This document shows positions 1 through 5,856 of a stretch of 8,551 nucleotides of DNA, in pieces (the first letter of the stretch is position 1; each line of letters begins with the position of its first letter). Source of the stretch: Bacteroidales bacterium. GTDB lineage: Bacteria; Bacteroidota; Bacteroidia; Bacteroidales; NBLH01. Position numbers and translations under genes: made by a program. The DNA lies in contig JALWNR010000875.1 of NCBI GenBank assembly GCA_027083715.1, forward strand, positions 1 through 8,551, read 5' to 3'. The notes below the pieces were generated by a model that was given only the letters and a program-made list of their open reading frames with translations, ran no database searches and had not been told where the DNA came from.

Positions 1-990
1 CATAAGCATTTTTCTTATACGGAAAATGCCGAGATTGCTATGGAAGTAAATCCTGCTTATTTGGATTTTGCAGATATTGACCGTTTAAAAAATATTGGTT
101 TTAATCGTCTAAGTATTGGTATTCAAGATTTCGATCCTGGTATTTTAAAATTGGTTAATCGTGATGTATCCAAATATCCTGTTAAAGATTTGGTTGCCTA
201 TATGAAAAAGGTTGGCTTTCAAGGCGTGAATTTAGATTTAATTTACGGATTACCTAATCAAACGGTTGAAAGTTTTAAGAAATCGGTACAGCAGGCTATC
301 GAAATTTCACCTGACCGCTTGGTTACTTTTTCTTATGCGCATGTTCCTTGGGTGAAAAAGGCACAAAAAATATTGGAGACCTATGGCTTACCATCGCCCG
401 AAGAAAAGCTTAAAATGTTTGATGCCGGATTACAAATGCTTACCGGAGCGGATTATGTTTCTATTGGTATGGATCATTATGCAAAACCCTCGGATGAATT
501 AAGTAAAGCATTGAAAAATAAAAAATTACACCGGAATTTTCAAGGTTATGCCACCAAAGAAACTACCGGACAGGTTTATGGTTTCGGTTCGTCATCCATT
601 AGTCAATTAAATGGTGCTTATGTTCAAAACACCAAGCTTTTGAATAAGTACATGGAAAGTGTAGAGCAAACCGGATTTGCTGTTGAACGTGGCTACGAAT
701 TGAGCAGAGAAGATATAATTCGCCGTGATGTAATTACCGAAATTATGTGTAATGGATATTTAAATATGTCCGAAAAAGCTTCTGAACATCTTATTTCTTT
801 AAATGAATTAAAAGAAATAGTGGAGTTTTCAGAAGAAAAATTACACAAATTCATTAAAGATGATTTGATTAGTTTTAAAAATGATATTCTAGAATTAAAA
901 TCCGAAGGATTTTTTGTAGTACGTAATATTGCTATGGCTTTTGATCCTTTATTGAAAATCAGTGAAGCACAATATTCAAAAACAGTTTAA
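1..990 (+). CDS. hemN: Oxygen-independent coproporphyrinogen III oxidase HemN, 5'-truncated by window edge
   Basis: Radical-SAM enzyme that oxidatively decarboxylates coproporphyrinogen III to protoporphyrinogen IX without oxygen, in the cytoplasm. The reading frame is open from base 1 (HKHFSYTENAEIA before the first Met at base 40), so the true start lies outside the window; 329 residues are visible against about 455 in the family. Recognisable HemN blocks, numbered in the visible fragment, are EVNP (15-18), SIGIQDF (38-44), YGLPNQT (82-88), YAHVPW (112-117), IGMDHYAKP (155-163) and LHRNFQGY (176-183), followed by GFGSSSIS and the C-terminal HemN domain. IGMDHYAKP and LHRNFQGY separate true HemN from the HemW-like paralogues. 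The N-terminal CxxxCxxC iron-sulfur motif should lie in the missing part and cannot be checked. It is the first gene of a heme block, but 289 bases of repeats separate it from hemG, so shared transcription is uncertain. Confidence 0.95.
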   Translation, partial: HKHFSYTENAEIAMEVNPAYLDFADIDRLKNIGFNRLSIGIQDFDPGILKLVNRDVSKYPVKDLVAYMKKVGFQGVNLDLIYGLPNQTVESFKKSVQQAIEISPDRLVTFSYAHVPWVKKAQKILETYGLPSPEEKLKMFDAGLQMLTGADYVSIGMDHYAKPSDELSKALKNKKLHRNFQGYATKETTGQVYGFGSSSISQLNGAYVQNTKLLNKYMESVEQTGFAVERGYELSREDIIRRDVITEIMCNGYLNMSEKASEHLISLNELKEIVEFSEEKLHKFIKDDLISFKNDILELKSEGFFVVRNIAMAFDPLLKISEAQYSKTV

Positions 991-1031
991 ATTGTTATAT
1001 GGTTAAATTGTTTTTGATATATTGATAAAAA

Positions 1032-1046
1032 AATTGCGTAGCAATT
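1032..1046. repeat. Small perfect hairpin downstream of hemN
   Basis: AATTGC (1032-1037) and GCAATT (1041-1046) are perfect complements around a 3-base GTA loop, preceded by a run of A. A second small hairpin, CTTAG/CTAAG with loop TGTC, follows at 1048-1061. Either could act as a weak hemN terminator, but neither has a T-run on the + strand, so they may simply be parts of the repeat cluster that fills this gap. Confidence 0.5.
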
Positions 1047-1082
1047 ACTTAGTGTCCTAAGTGCCCTTTGAGGTTAATTATA

Positions 1083-1146
1083 CCGATACGCTTTTAGTAA
1101 TCGTATTACTTCGCAAGCTCTTAATACAAAACTAAAAGTCTATCGG
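1083..1146. repeat. 64-bp interrupted palindrome between hemN and hemG
   Basis: Three nested perfect stems stack on one axis: CCGATA (1083-1088) with TATCGG (1141-1146), CTTTTAGT (1091-1098) with ACTAAAAG (1131-1138), and GTATTA (1103-1108) with TAATAC (1122-1127). Small internal mismatches separate them, and a 13-base loop (1109-1121) closes the structure. The right arm is also part of the direct repeat found again after hemG, where the left outer arm is not preserved. The pattern suggests a decayed mobile or REP-like palindromic element; this is inference. Confidence 0.7.
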
Positions 1147-1206
1147 CATTACCTGTCCCGAAAATCGGGATACTCTTACAAAGTATTTAAGCGGTTTAGT
1201 ATAAAT
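1097..1206. repeat. Direct repeat flanking hemG, copy 1 (longer)
   Basis: This copy aligns with 2676-2766. A 37-base core (1113-1149) is identical to 2692-2728, and a second block (1175-1206) matches 2735-2766 at 30 of 32 bases. Copy 1 carries about 19 extra bases in the middle (within 1150-1174), including the hairpin TCCCGA (1156-1161) AAA TCGGGA (1165-1170). Both copies end at GGTTTAGTATAAAT. The copies are in the same orientation on either side of hemG. Confidence 0.9.
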
Positions 1207-1211
1207 TAAAC

Positions 1212-1241
1212 ATCTGCGATAATCTGAGTAATCTGCGGATA
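1212..1241 (+). repeat. Three short tandem units of the ATCTGCGATA type
   Basis: Three imperfect 9-11 base units follow each other: ATCTGCGATA (1212-1221), ATCTGAGTA (1222-1230) and ATCTGCGGATA (1231-1241). From memory, similar 'aatctgcgataatctgcg' strings recur between genes in many Bacteroidota genomes; that recollection is not tested here. No regulatory role is evident. Confidence 0.55.
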
Positions 1242-1250
1242 ATAAAAATC

Positions 1251-1268
1251 TTTACGCCTTAGCGTGAA
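1251..1268. repeat. Small hairpin just before the hemG start
   Basis: TTTACGC (1251-1257) pairs with GCGTGAA (1262-1268) around a CTTA loop, with one G-T pair. It lies 11 bases before the hemG ATG, so it would fall in the hemG leader if transcription starts upstream. It could affect translation, or it may be just another short dispersed repeat. Confidence 0.5.
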
Positions 1269-1279
1269 AAAAATAAATT

Positions 1280-2638
1280 ATGAAAACAGATACAATCATA
1301 ATCGGAGCCGGATTAACAGGTTTAACTACAGCTTTCTATTTACAAAGAGCAGGTAAAGATTTTCTTGTTTTAGAGAAAACCGATACTTACGGTGGAGCTA
1401 TTCAAACAGAAACAGAAAAAGATTTTTTGTATGAAAAAGGACCTAATACGGGTGTTGTCGGTACGCCTGAAATGGCTGAACTTTTTGAAGATTTAGGTGA
1501 TAAAATCAAACCGGAAATTGCCGGTGATGAGGTTAATAAGCGTTATATCTTAAAAAACGGTAAATGGGAAGCCCTGCCCGGTGGATTATGGCAAGGTATT
1601 ACTACCCCTTTGTTTACTACAAAAGATAAATTTCGTTTATTGGGAGAACCTTTCCGTAAAAAAGGAACAAATCAGCACGAAACACTTGCCGATTTGGTTA
1701 AGCGCCGTATGGGACAAAGTTTTTTGGATTATGCCATAGACCCCTTTATTTTGGGCGTATATTCAGGAGACCCCGCCTATTTGGTGCCGAAATATGCTTT
1801 GCCCAAACTATATAATCTGGAACAAAATTACGGAAGCTTTATTGGTGGAGCAATAAAAAAAGGCTTTGCTAAAAAAGATGAACATGAAAAAAAAGCCAGC
1901 CGGAAAGTTTTTTCTGTAGAAGGCGGCTTAGCAAACCTAACGAAAGCACTTTATCAGTCAGCCGGAGAGAAACACTTTATTTTTAATGCTGAAAACACAC
2001 AAGTGTTTCCCGAAAATGATTACTTTACGGTTAAAACCGTACAGAATGGAGCGCCTATCAGCATTCAAGCAAAAAAAGTAATTACAGCTATTGGTGCTTT
2101 TGCTTTACCTGAAATTTTACCTTTTGTTCCGAAGGAACAAATGCAAAAAATAAGTAAGCTGAAATATGCCCGGGTTGTTGAAGTGGTTTTGGGTTTTAAT
2201 CATTGGACAGGTTTTCCCTTGGATGGTTTTGGAGGATTAATTCCTTTTATTGAAAATCGTGATGTTTTAGGATATTTGTTTTTATCTGCTTTTCTAAAAA
2301 ACAGAGCTCCGGAGCATGGTGCTTTGCTCACTTTATTTTTAGGGGGTGTGCGAAAAGATTATATTAATGATTATTCGGATGATGAAATTCGTAAAATTGT
2401 TGATAATGAAACTAAAGATTTAATGAAATTAACTAATTTTAAGCCTGATTTATTTAAAATTTTCAGACATAAACAAGCTATCCCTCAATATGGTGAAGAT
2501 AGTGGTGAGCGTTTTAAAACGGTTAAAGCTCTTGAAAAGCAATATCAGGGTTTAATTATAGGTGGAAATTTAAAAGAGGGTATTGGTATGGCTGATAGGG
2601 TAAAGCAAGGTAAACTATTAAGTAAGTGTGCCTACTAG
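1280..2638 (+). CDS. hemG: FAD-dependent protoporphyrinogen (or coproporphyrinogen) oxidase, HemG/HemY type
   Basis: Flavoprotein oxidising protoporphyrinogen IX to protoporphyrin IX, the step between HemN and HemH. The 452-residue length is normal for the HemY/PPOX family. The N-terminus is a Rossmann FAD site, GAGLTG at 9-14, with the ribose-binding acidic residue at E32 and the following TYGGAIQT segment. The C-terminus carries the second FAD-contact signature, GGNLKEGIGMADRV from 428. The ATG follows an A-rich leader without a Shine-Dalgarno, normal for Bacteroidota, and places the FAD motif at the expected distance. Because HemN upstream makes protoporphyrinogen and HemH is downstream, the protoporphyrin-dependent route is the likelier role. 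Some HemY proteins oxidise coproporphyrinogen III instead, and sequence alone does not settle this. The 'hemG' symbol follows common Bacteroidota usage; the protein is not the flavodoxin-like E. coli HemG. Direct repeats flank the gene on both sides. Confidence 0.92.
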   Translation: MKTDTIIIGAGLTGLTTAFYLQRAGKDFLVLEKTDTYGGAIQTETEKDFLYEKGPNTGVVGTPEMAELFEDLGDKIKPEIAGDEVNKRYILKNGKWEALPGGLWQGITTPLFTTKDKFRLLGEPFRKKGTNQHETLADLVKRRMGQSFLDYAIDPFILGVYSGDPAYLVPKYALPKLYNLEQNYGSFIGGAIKKGFAKKDEHEKKASRKVFSVEGGLANLTKALYQSAGEKHFIFNAENTQVFPENDYFTVKTVQNGAPISIQAKKVITAIGAFALPEILPFVPKEQMQKISKLKYARVVEVVLGFNHWTGFPLDGFGGLIPFIENRDVLGYLFLSAFLKNRAPEHGALLTLFLGGVRKDYINDYSDDEIRKIVDNETKDLMKLTNFKPDLFKIFRHKQAIPQYGEDSGERFKTVKALEKQYQGLIIGGNLKEGIGMADRVKQGKLLSKCAY

Positions 2639-2675
2639 TGTCGTGTCAAGTCAAGTGTGCTGTTTCGTATAAGTT

Positions 2676-2766
2676 GTAATTGTATTACTTTGCAAGCTCT
2701 TAATACAAAACTAAAAGTCTATCGGCATAACTTGCTTACAAAATATTTAAGTGGTTTAGTATAAAT
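2676..2766. repeat. Direct repeat flanking hemG, copy 2 (shorter)
   Basis: Second copy of the element at 1097-1206, same orientation, with the 37-base identical core at 2692-2728. It keeps the inner GTATTA/TAATAC hairpin, but upstream of it the sequence no longer matches the outer left arm of the palindrome. In place of the copy 1 insert it has only AACTTG (2729-2734). It fills most of the 171-base gap between hemG and the membrane protein gene. Confidence 0.9.
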
Positions 2767-2809
2767 GTTAGACAGAATTTCAAAACAATATAGCTAAATA
2801 AAAGTATTG

Positions 2810-3250
2810 ATGTACAAAGTTTTTATAAATATACATATTTGGGCAAGTATTTTGTTTAGTTTGACTGCTATAGTTTTGTGTTTGTATTATATTAAATCAA
2901 TAATTACTGAAACAGAATTTTCAAAATTTCATCTTTTTTTGGAGAATACATTTATTGGTTTGTTATATTTTGGATTGATTTTGGGTATTATTCTTTATTT
3001 TTTCATTCGTCCTGATGAAAACGTACAAGTAACAATTGAGCAAGCAAGGGCTACAATGAGTTCACGTTTTTGGTCTATTGAGCATTTTAGTGTGATGCTT
3101 TTTGCCTTGATGTTGGCACAAATCGGAAAAATTTTTACTGTACGATCTACTCTATCAAAGGACAAATTAAAATATGCTCTGTTTTATTACGGTTCTGCTA
3201 CTGTAGTAACTTTTATATCTACCGGTTTTTATTTGTATTATAGGATTTAA
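2810..3250 (+). CDS. Four-helix membrane protein with intramembrane histidines, 'cytochrome B'-like small family
   Basis: 146-residue integral membrane protein of unknown function. Four hydrophobic helices are visible at about residues 8-30, 47-66, 88-109 and 121-143. Histidines lie in or at the start of helix 1 (H9, in INIHIWAS) and helix 3 (E91-H92, in WSIEHFSVM). The pattern matches, from memory, a Bacteroidota family often labelled 'cytochrome B' (helix 1 with HxH/HSGLRW, helix 3 with VEHISMM); that label is not proof of heme binding. ATG at 2810 is preferred to the adjacent TTG at 2807. Its place between hemG and hemH, 39 bases before the hemH start, suggests co-transcription and a role near heme synthesis. 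Size, topology and paired histidines recall HemJ (UPF0093), a non-flavin protoporphyrinogen oxidase, but I do not see the HemJ motifs, so this stays a hypothesis. Confidence 0.82.
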   Translation: MYKVFINIHIWASILFSLTAIVLCLYYIKSIITETEFSKFHLFLENTFIGLLYFGLILGIILYFFIRPDENVQVTIEQARATMSSRFWSIEHFSVMLFALMLAQIGKIFTVRSTLSKDKLKYALFYYGSATVVTFISTGFYLYYRI

Positions 3251-3289
3251 TCGGATACTTTCAACCTCCTGTTTTTTTTAAGAATATTT

Positions 3290-4303
3290 ATGTCTATGAA
3301 TACTAAAACTGCCGTTATATTAATAAATTTGGGTACTCCAGATAAACCATCGCGTAAATTTGTAGCCACCTTTTTATCTGAATTTTTGGGTGATGGGCGT
3401 GTAATTGATTTACCGTATTTGTTTAGAAAATTATTGGTTAATTTCATTATTGTTCCTTTTCGAGCAGGGAAATCAGCTGAAATGTATCGCCGTGTATGGA
3501 CAAAAAAAGGTTCACCCATAATATATAATACGCAAAGACTTAAGAATAAACTGCAAAAACAATTAGCGGATAAATATGAAGTATTTATGGCAATGCGTTA
3601 CGGAAATCCTTCAATGGATAACATTTTATCTGAAATAGAGGCAAAACAATTCAAAAAATTAATAATTATTCCTTTATTTCCGCAATATGCATCCTCAACA
3701 AGCGGAACTATTATTGAGAAGGCTTTAAAAATAATTCGCTGCTGGAATTATATCCCTGAATTAAAAATTATATCGGAGTTTTATCGAAATCCTTTGTTTA
3801 TCAAGGCTTGGGTTGAAAATATCAGAAAAGAACATTTTGAAGATGTTGAACATATTTTATTTAGTTTTCATGGTTTACCGGAACGTCATGTAGAAAAAAC
3901 ACATGATAATAAATCTTGTACGGAATTTAATTGTGAAATGGAATTGAGTGCCGATAATCATGCTTGTTATCGTGCACAGTGTTATGAAAATGCTCGCCTA
4001 ATTGTTGAAGAATTAAAACTACCGGAAGAAAAATATACCGTTTGTTTTCAATCGCGTTTTGGAAAACGTTGGCTTAATCCATTTACAGAAGATGAGGTAC
4101 TAAAACATGCTCAAAAAGGAACTAAAAGCTTATTAGTAGTGCCTTTATCATTTGTTGCCGATTGTTTGGAAACCATTGTTGAAATTGATGCAGAATATCG
4201 TGAACTATTTATTCAATCCGGCGGGGAAAAATTAATAATGGCAAAAAGTTTGAATGATAATGATTTTTGGGTAAAAAGCTTGTCTGATATTTGTTTGAAA
4301 TAG
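3290..4303 (+). CDS. hemH: Ferrochelatase HemH with four-cysteine insertion
   Basis: Inserts Fe2+ into protoporphyrin IX (or coproporphyrin III) to finish heme. 337 residues, normal family length. Family landmarks are INLGTPDKP (12-20), the IIPLFPQYA segment (125-133), the catalytic histidine H194 in FSFHGLPERH, and the catalytic glutamate E294 in FVADCLETIVEID. Between them lies a cysteine-rich insertion, C210-x4-C215-x10-C226-x4-C231. It lengthens the His-Glu spacing to 100 residues, against 81 in the compact Bacillus enzyme (H183 to E264). A class of bacterial ferrochelatases with internal cysteines binding a [2Fe-2S] cluster is known, so a cluster here is plausible but inferred. The start at 3290 has a second in-frame ATG at 3296 (MNTKTAVILINLG), which would fit equally well. 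The gene is last in the heme block and ends at a strong terminator. Confidence 0.96.
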   Translation: MSMNTKTAVILINLGTPDKPSRKFVATFLSEFLGDGRVIDLPYLFRKLLVNFIIVPFRAGKSAEMYRRVWTKKGSPIIYNTQRLKNKLQKQLADKYEVFMAMRYGNPSMDNILSEIEAKQFKKLIIIPLFPQYASSTSGTIIEKALKIIRCWNYIPELKIISEFYRNPLFIKAWVENIRKEHFEDVEHILFSFHGLPERHVEKTHDNKSCTEFNCEMELSADNHACYRAQCYENARLIVEELKLPEEKYTVCFQSRFGKRWLNPFTEDEVLKHAQKGTKSLLVVPLSFVADCLETIVEIDAEYRELFIQSGGEKLIMAKSLNDNDFWVKSLSDICLK

Positions 4304-4305
4304 AG

Positions 4306-4348
4306 TTTATAACCGGAGCACGATCTAAAATCGTGCTCCGGTTATAAA
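4306..4348. terminator. Bidirectional hairpin terminator between hemH and the convergent peptidase gene
   Basis: TTTATAACCGGAGCACGAT (4306-4324) and ATCGTGCTCCGGTTATAAA (4330-4348) are perfect 19-base complements around the 5-base loop CTAAA. The hairpin fills the 48-base space between two convergent stop codons, 2 bases after hemH and 3 bases after the peptidase gene, so it can serve both. There is no long T-run outside the stem; the A/T-rich lower stem (TTTATAA/TTATAAA) is the only U-rich part. Confidence 0.88.
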
Positions 4349-4351
4349 TTA

Positions 4352-5533
4352 TTAAAGCTTTAATTTCTTTTTAATATCTTTTGGAAGAGCATCTTTGTGT
4401 ATCATAATGTCTGTAGTTTTTAAACGTACAAATGCTTCGGAAGCATAAAAATAACCATCTATACCTCCCTTGCCCCAAGAATTTTTTACAATGTAATATT
4501 TTGTGCCGTTTTGGTCATGGGCTATACCAACAATATGCATTCCATGATCATCAGTAGTTTTCAGGTTGTCAAATTCTTCTTGGCGTAATTCTTGGGTGAT
4601 TTTTTTTTCGGGAACCGGTTTTTCAAAGGAGTACATGTTTTTTTTCAAATCATCAGCAGTAACCGATTTGTCCCATTTAGCACTTTCAAGATTATCCATT
4701 TCTTCGGGTGAAGCTGCCGGAACAATGGCTACACCATTTTTCCAAGAAAATCCTTTTTCGCTGACATCTGATGCCCAGGCTACTGTATAACCATTTTTTA
4801 ATGCATGGTCAATAACTTGCATCATTTCGTCCAAAGGTAAATTATACACACTTCCCCAAAGCCAATTATCGGGTATTTCAATCATAAAGGTTTTGTAAAA
4901 AGGATGATGTGTAAAGGAACTTATTTCGATGTAATCATCGGCATTTAAGCCTAAAACTTCTTTTGTGAATGATTTAGGTGTGTATTCTTTGTCTTTATAA
5001 CTGAATTTCTCAGGTTTTTTACCTAAATATGCATCTAAAATACCGTTAAAACCAACTTTCCATGCTGTTGAGAGTTTTTTGTTCTTATTTTTAACTACTC
5101 CATCTATATAGTCTTTAAGCACTTCATCCATTTCGCCGTGTACATGCATATCCTCTCCGTAATTTAAACCGGGATATACATTTTCAGGAACTAAACCGTA
5201 GTTTTTTAATACATAGGTAACATCGTGAAATGCACCACCGCCACCAAAATTTAAGGCACCAAATAAACGAACGGTTTTGATACCTTTGTCATAATAGCAG
5301 TTTCTTACCGCCCACATTTCCGATAGGTCAAATTCACCTTTTCCCATACGTAACAACTCACTTTCTAAGAATGAAACAGCAGAAAAACTCCAACAGGTAC
5401 CGGAGCGATACTGATTTTTTACTGATGTGGTTTTTAAACGAATATCATCAGTAAATTTATATTGTGCAGAAATTGTTGTTCCTGCAAGTAAAAGAATAGC
5501 TAACAATAATGCAAATAATCTTATCTTTTTCAT
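4352..5533 (-). CDS. Exported papain-like cysteine peptidase, bleomycin hydrolase/PepC (C1B) type
   Basis: Secreted or periplasmic thiol peptidase of clan CA. 393 residues. A signal peptide is clear: MKKIRLF, a hydrophobic core at about 7-18, and a probable cleavage after ISA (residue 23). Active-site residues are all present: oxyanion Q41 and nucleophile C47 in NQYRSGTCWSFSA, histidine H330 in DDHGMHIVG, and N351 in VKNSWGKGG. The long stretch between Cys and His and the GTCW block resemble bleomycin hydrolase/aminopeptidase C rather than short papains. Classical members are cytoplasmic hexamers, whereas this one is exported, so its substrates are likely envelope or extracellular peptides. 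No pro-domain precedes the mature catalytic domain: only about 18 residues separate the predicted cleavage site from Q41. The gene stands alone, converging on hemH, with its own promoter-like box. Substrate and exact specificity cannot be read from the sequence. Confidence 0.93.
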   Translation of the reverse strand: MKKIRLFALLLAILLLAGTTISAQYKFTDDIRLKTTSVKNQYRSGTCWSFSAVSFLESELLRMGKGEFDLSEMWAVRNCYYDKGIKTVRLFGALNFGGGGAFHDVTYVLKNYGLVPENVYPGLNYGEDMHVHGEMDEVLKDYIDGVVKNKNKKLSTAWKVGFNGILDAYLGKKPEKFSYKDKEYTPKSFTKEVLGLNADDYIEISSFTHHPFYKTFMIEIPDNWLWGSVYNLPLDEMMQVIDHALKNGYTVAWASDVSEKGFSWKNGVAIVPAASPEEMDNLESAKWDKSVTADDLKKNMYSFEKPVPEKKITQELRQEEFDNLKTTDDHGMHIVGIAHDQNGTKYYIVKNSWGKGGIDGYFYASEAFVRLKTTDIMIHKDALPKDIKKKLKL

Positions 5534-5564
5534 AATTATTACTTTTAGTGAATATTATTATTGA

Positions 5565-5572
5565 CAAAGCTA
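5565..5572 (-). promoter_or_regulatory. Putative Bacteroidota -7 promoter box for the C1 peptidase gene
   Basis: Read on the - strand this is TAGCTTTG, a full match to the Bacteroidota -7 consensus TAnnTTTG. It lies 31 bases before the ATG at 5533, giving a leader of roughly 25 bases. No convincing -33 TTG element is visible at the usual 19-21 base distance, so the call rests on the -7 box and its position. Confidence 0.55.
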
Positions 5573-5709
5573 ATAATTTAGTGTTTTATCAGACTTGTTT
5601 TTAAACATAATTCTAAGGATATTGTTGTATTGTTAGTGCTTGCGGGTTGTTGAAGGATGCGGCGTGTTTGCCAAATATGATGAGTATGACTGTTTGGGCG
5701 TGTTTTTGT
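5573..5709. other. Gap between C1 peptidase and the folded element; no gene seen
   Basis: No supportable gene. The left part (to about 5636) is A/T-rich and would hold upstream promoter sequence for the peptidase gene. From about 5640 the composition changes to G-rich, and a 9-base direct repeat GGCGTGTTT occurs at 5661-5669 and 5697-5705. This G-rich part runs without break into the folded element at 5710 and may belong to it. Confidence 0.5.
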
Positions 5710-5856
5710 GCAGCAGGGATTGAAGCGGATAACCCGCAAAAGCAGGGCAGATTGCAAAACATGACAAAAAAGAGCGGTGAAACAGAGCTACTTTTTTGGC
5801 GATGTTTTTGCCTGCCCTGCTTTGAGGATTATGAGCGGAAAGCCCGCCCGGCTGCT
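5710..5856. repeat. Highly folded G+C-rich palindromic element abutting the pbpC stop codon
   Basis: About 147 bases that fold on themselves at several levels. Outer stem: GCAGC/GCTGC (5710-5714 with 5851-5855) and GGG/CCC. Middle stem: perfect 12-bp AAAGCAGGGCAG (5739-5750) with CTGCCCTGCTTT (5812-5823). Inner stems: GCAAAACAT (5754-5762) with ATGTTTTTGC (5802-5811, one bulge), AAAAAAG (5766-5772) with CTTTTTT (5791-5797), and AGC/GCT at the tip. Each outer shoulder also holds its own mini-hairpin, GCGGATAACCCGC and GCGGAAAGCCCGC, giving a cruciform-like three-hairpin shape. It is visibly richer in G+C than the surroundings and ends directly before the pbpC stop at 5857-5859. Likely a dispersed Bacteroidota repeat (REP or MITE-like) that may also terminate pbpC transcription. 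Similar AGCGGAWARCCCGC-type strings are familiar to me from other Bacteroidota intergenic regions, but I could not check copies. Confidence 0.75.

Noticed and set aside
1097..1206. Intergenic repeat as a riboswitch for heme genes
   Set aside because: The second copy sits after hemG with a different fold and the structure matches a decayed palindrome; no known riboswitch core was recognised.
2624..2660. AAGTGTGC occurring twice at the hemG 3' end (2624-2631, 2653-2660)
   Set aside because: Only 8 bases; it may mark a repeat boundary that altered the last few HemG residues, but this is too weak to call.
1097..2766. Direct repeats as a CRISPR array
   Set aside because: Only two copies, about 1.5 kb apart with a conserved gene between them, and of unequal length.
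2807..2809. TTG as the start of the four-helix membrane protein
   Set aside because: An ATG follows immediately at 2810 and gives the same protein less one residue; ATG is the simpler choice.
2810..3250. Naming the membrane protein HemJ
   Set aside because: Size and topology fit, but the characteristic UPF0093 sequence blocks are not visible, and an FAD-type oxidase for that step is already present next door.
3247..3519. Minus-strand open frame of 90 codons
   Set aside because: Lies antisense to the conserved N-terminal part of ferrochelatase and resembles nothing; a shadow frame.
4566..4790. 74-codon + strand frame
   Set aside because: Antisense to the C1 peptidase coding region; no recognisable features.
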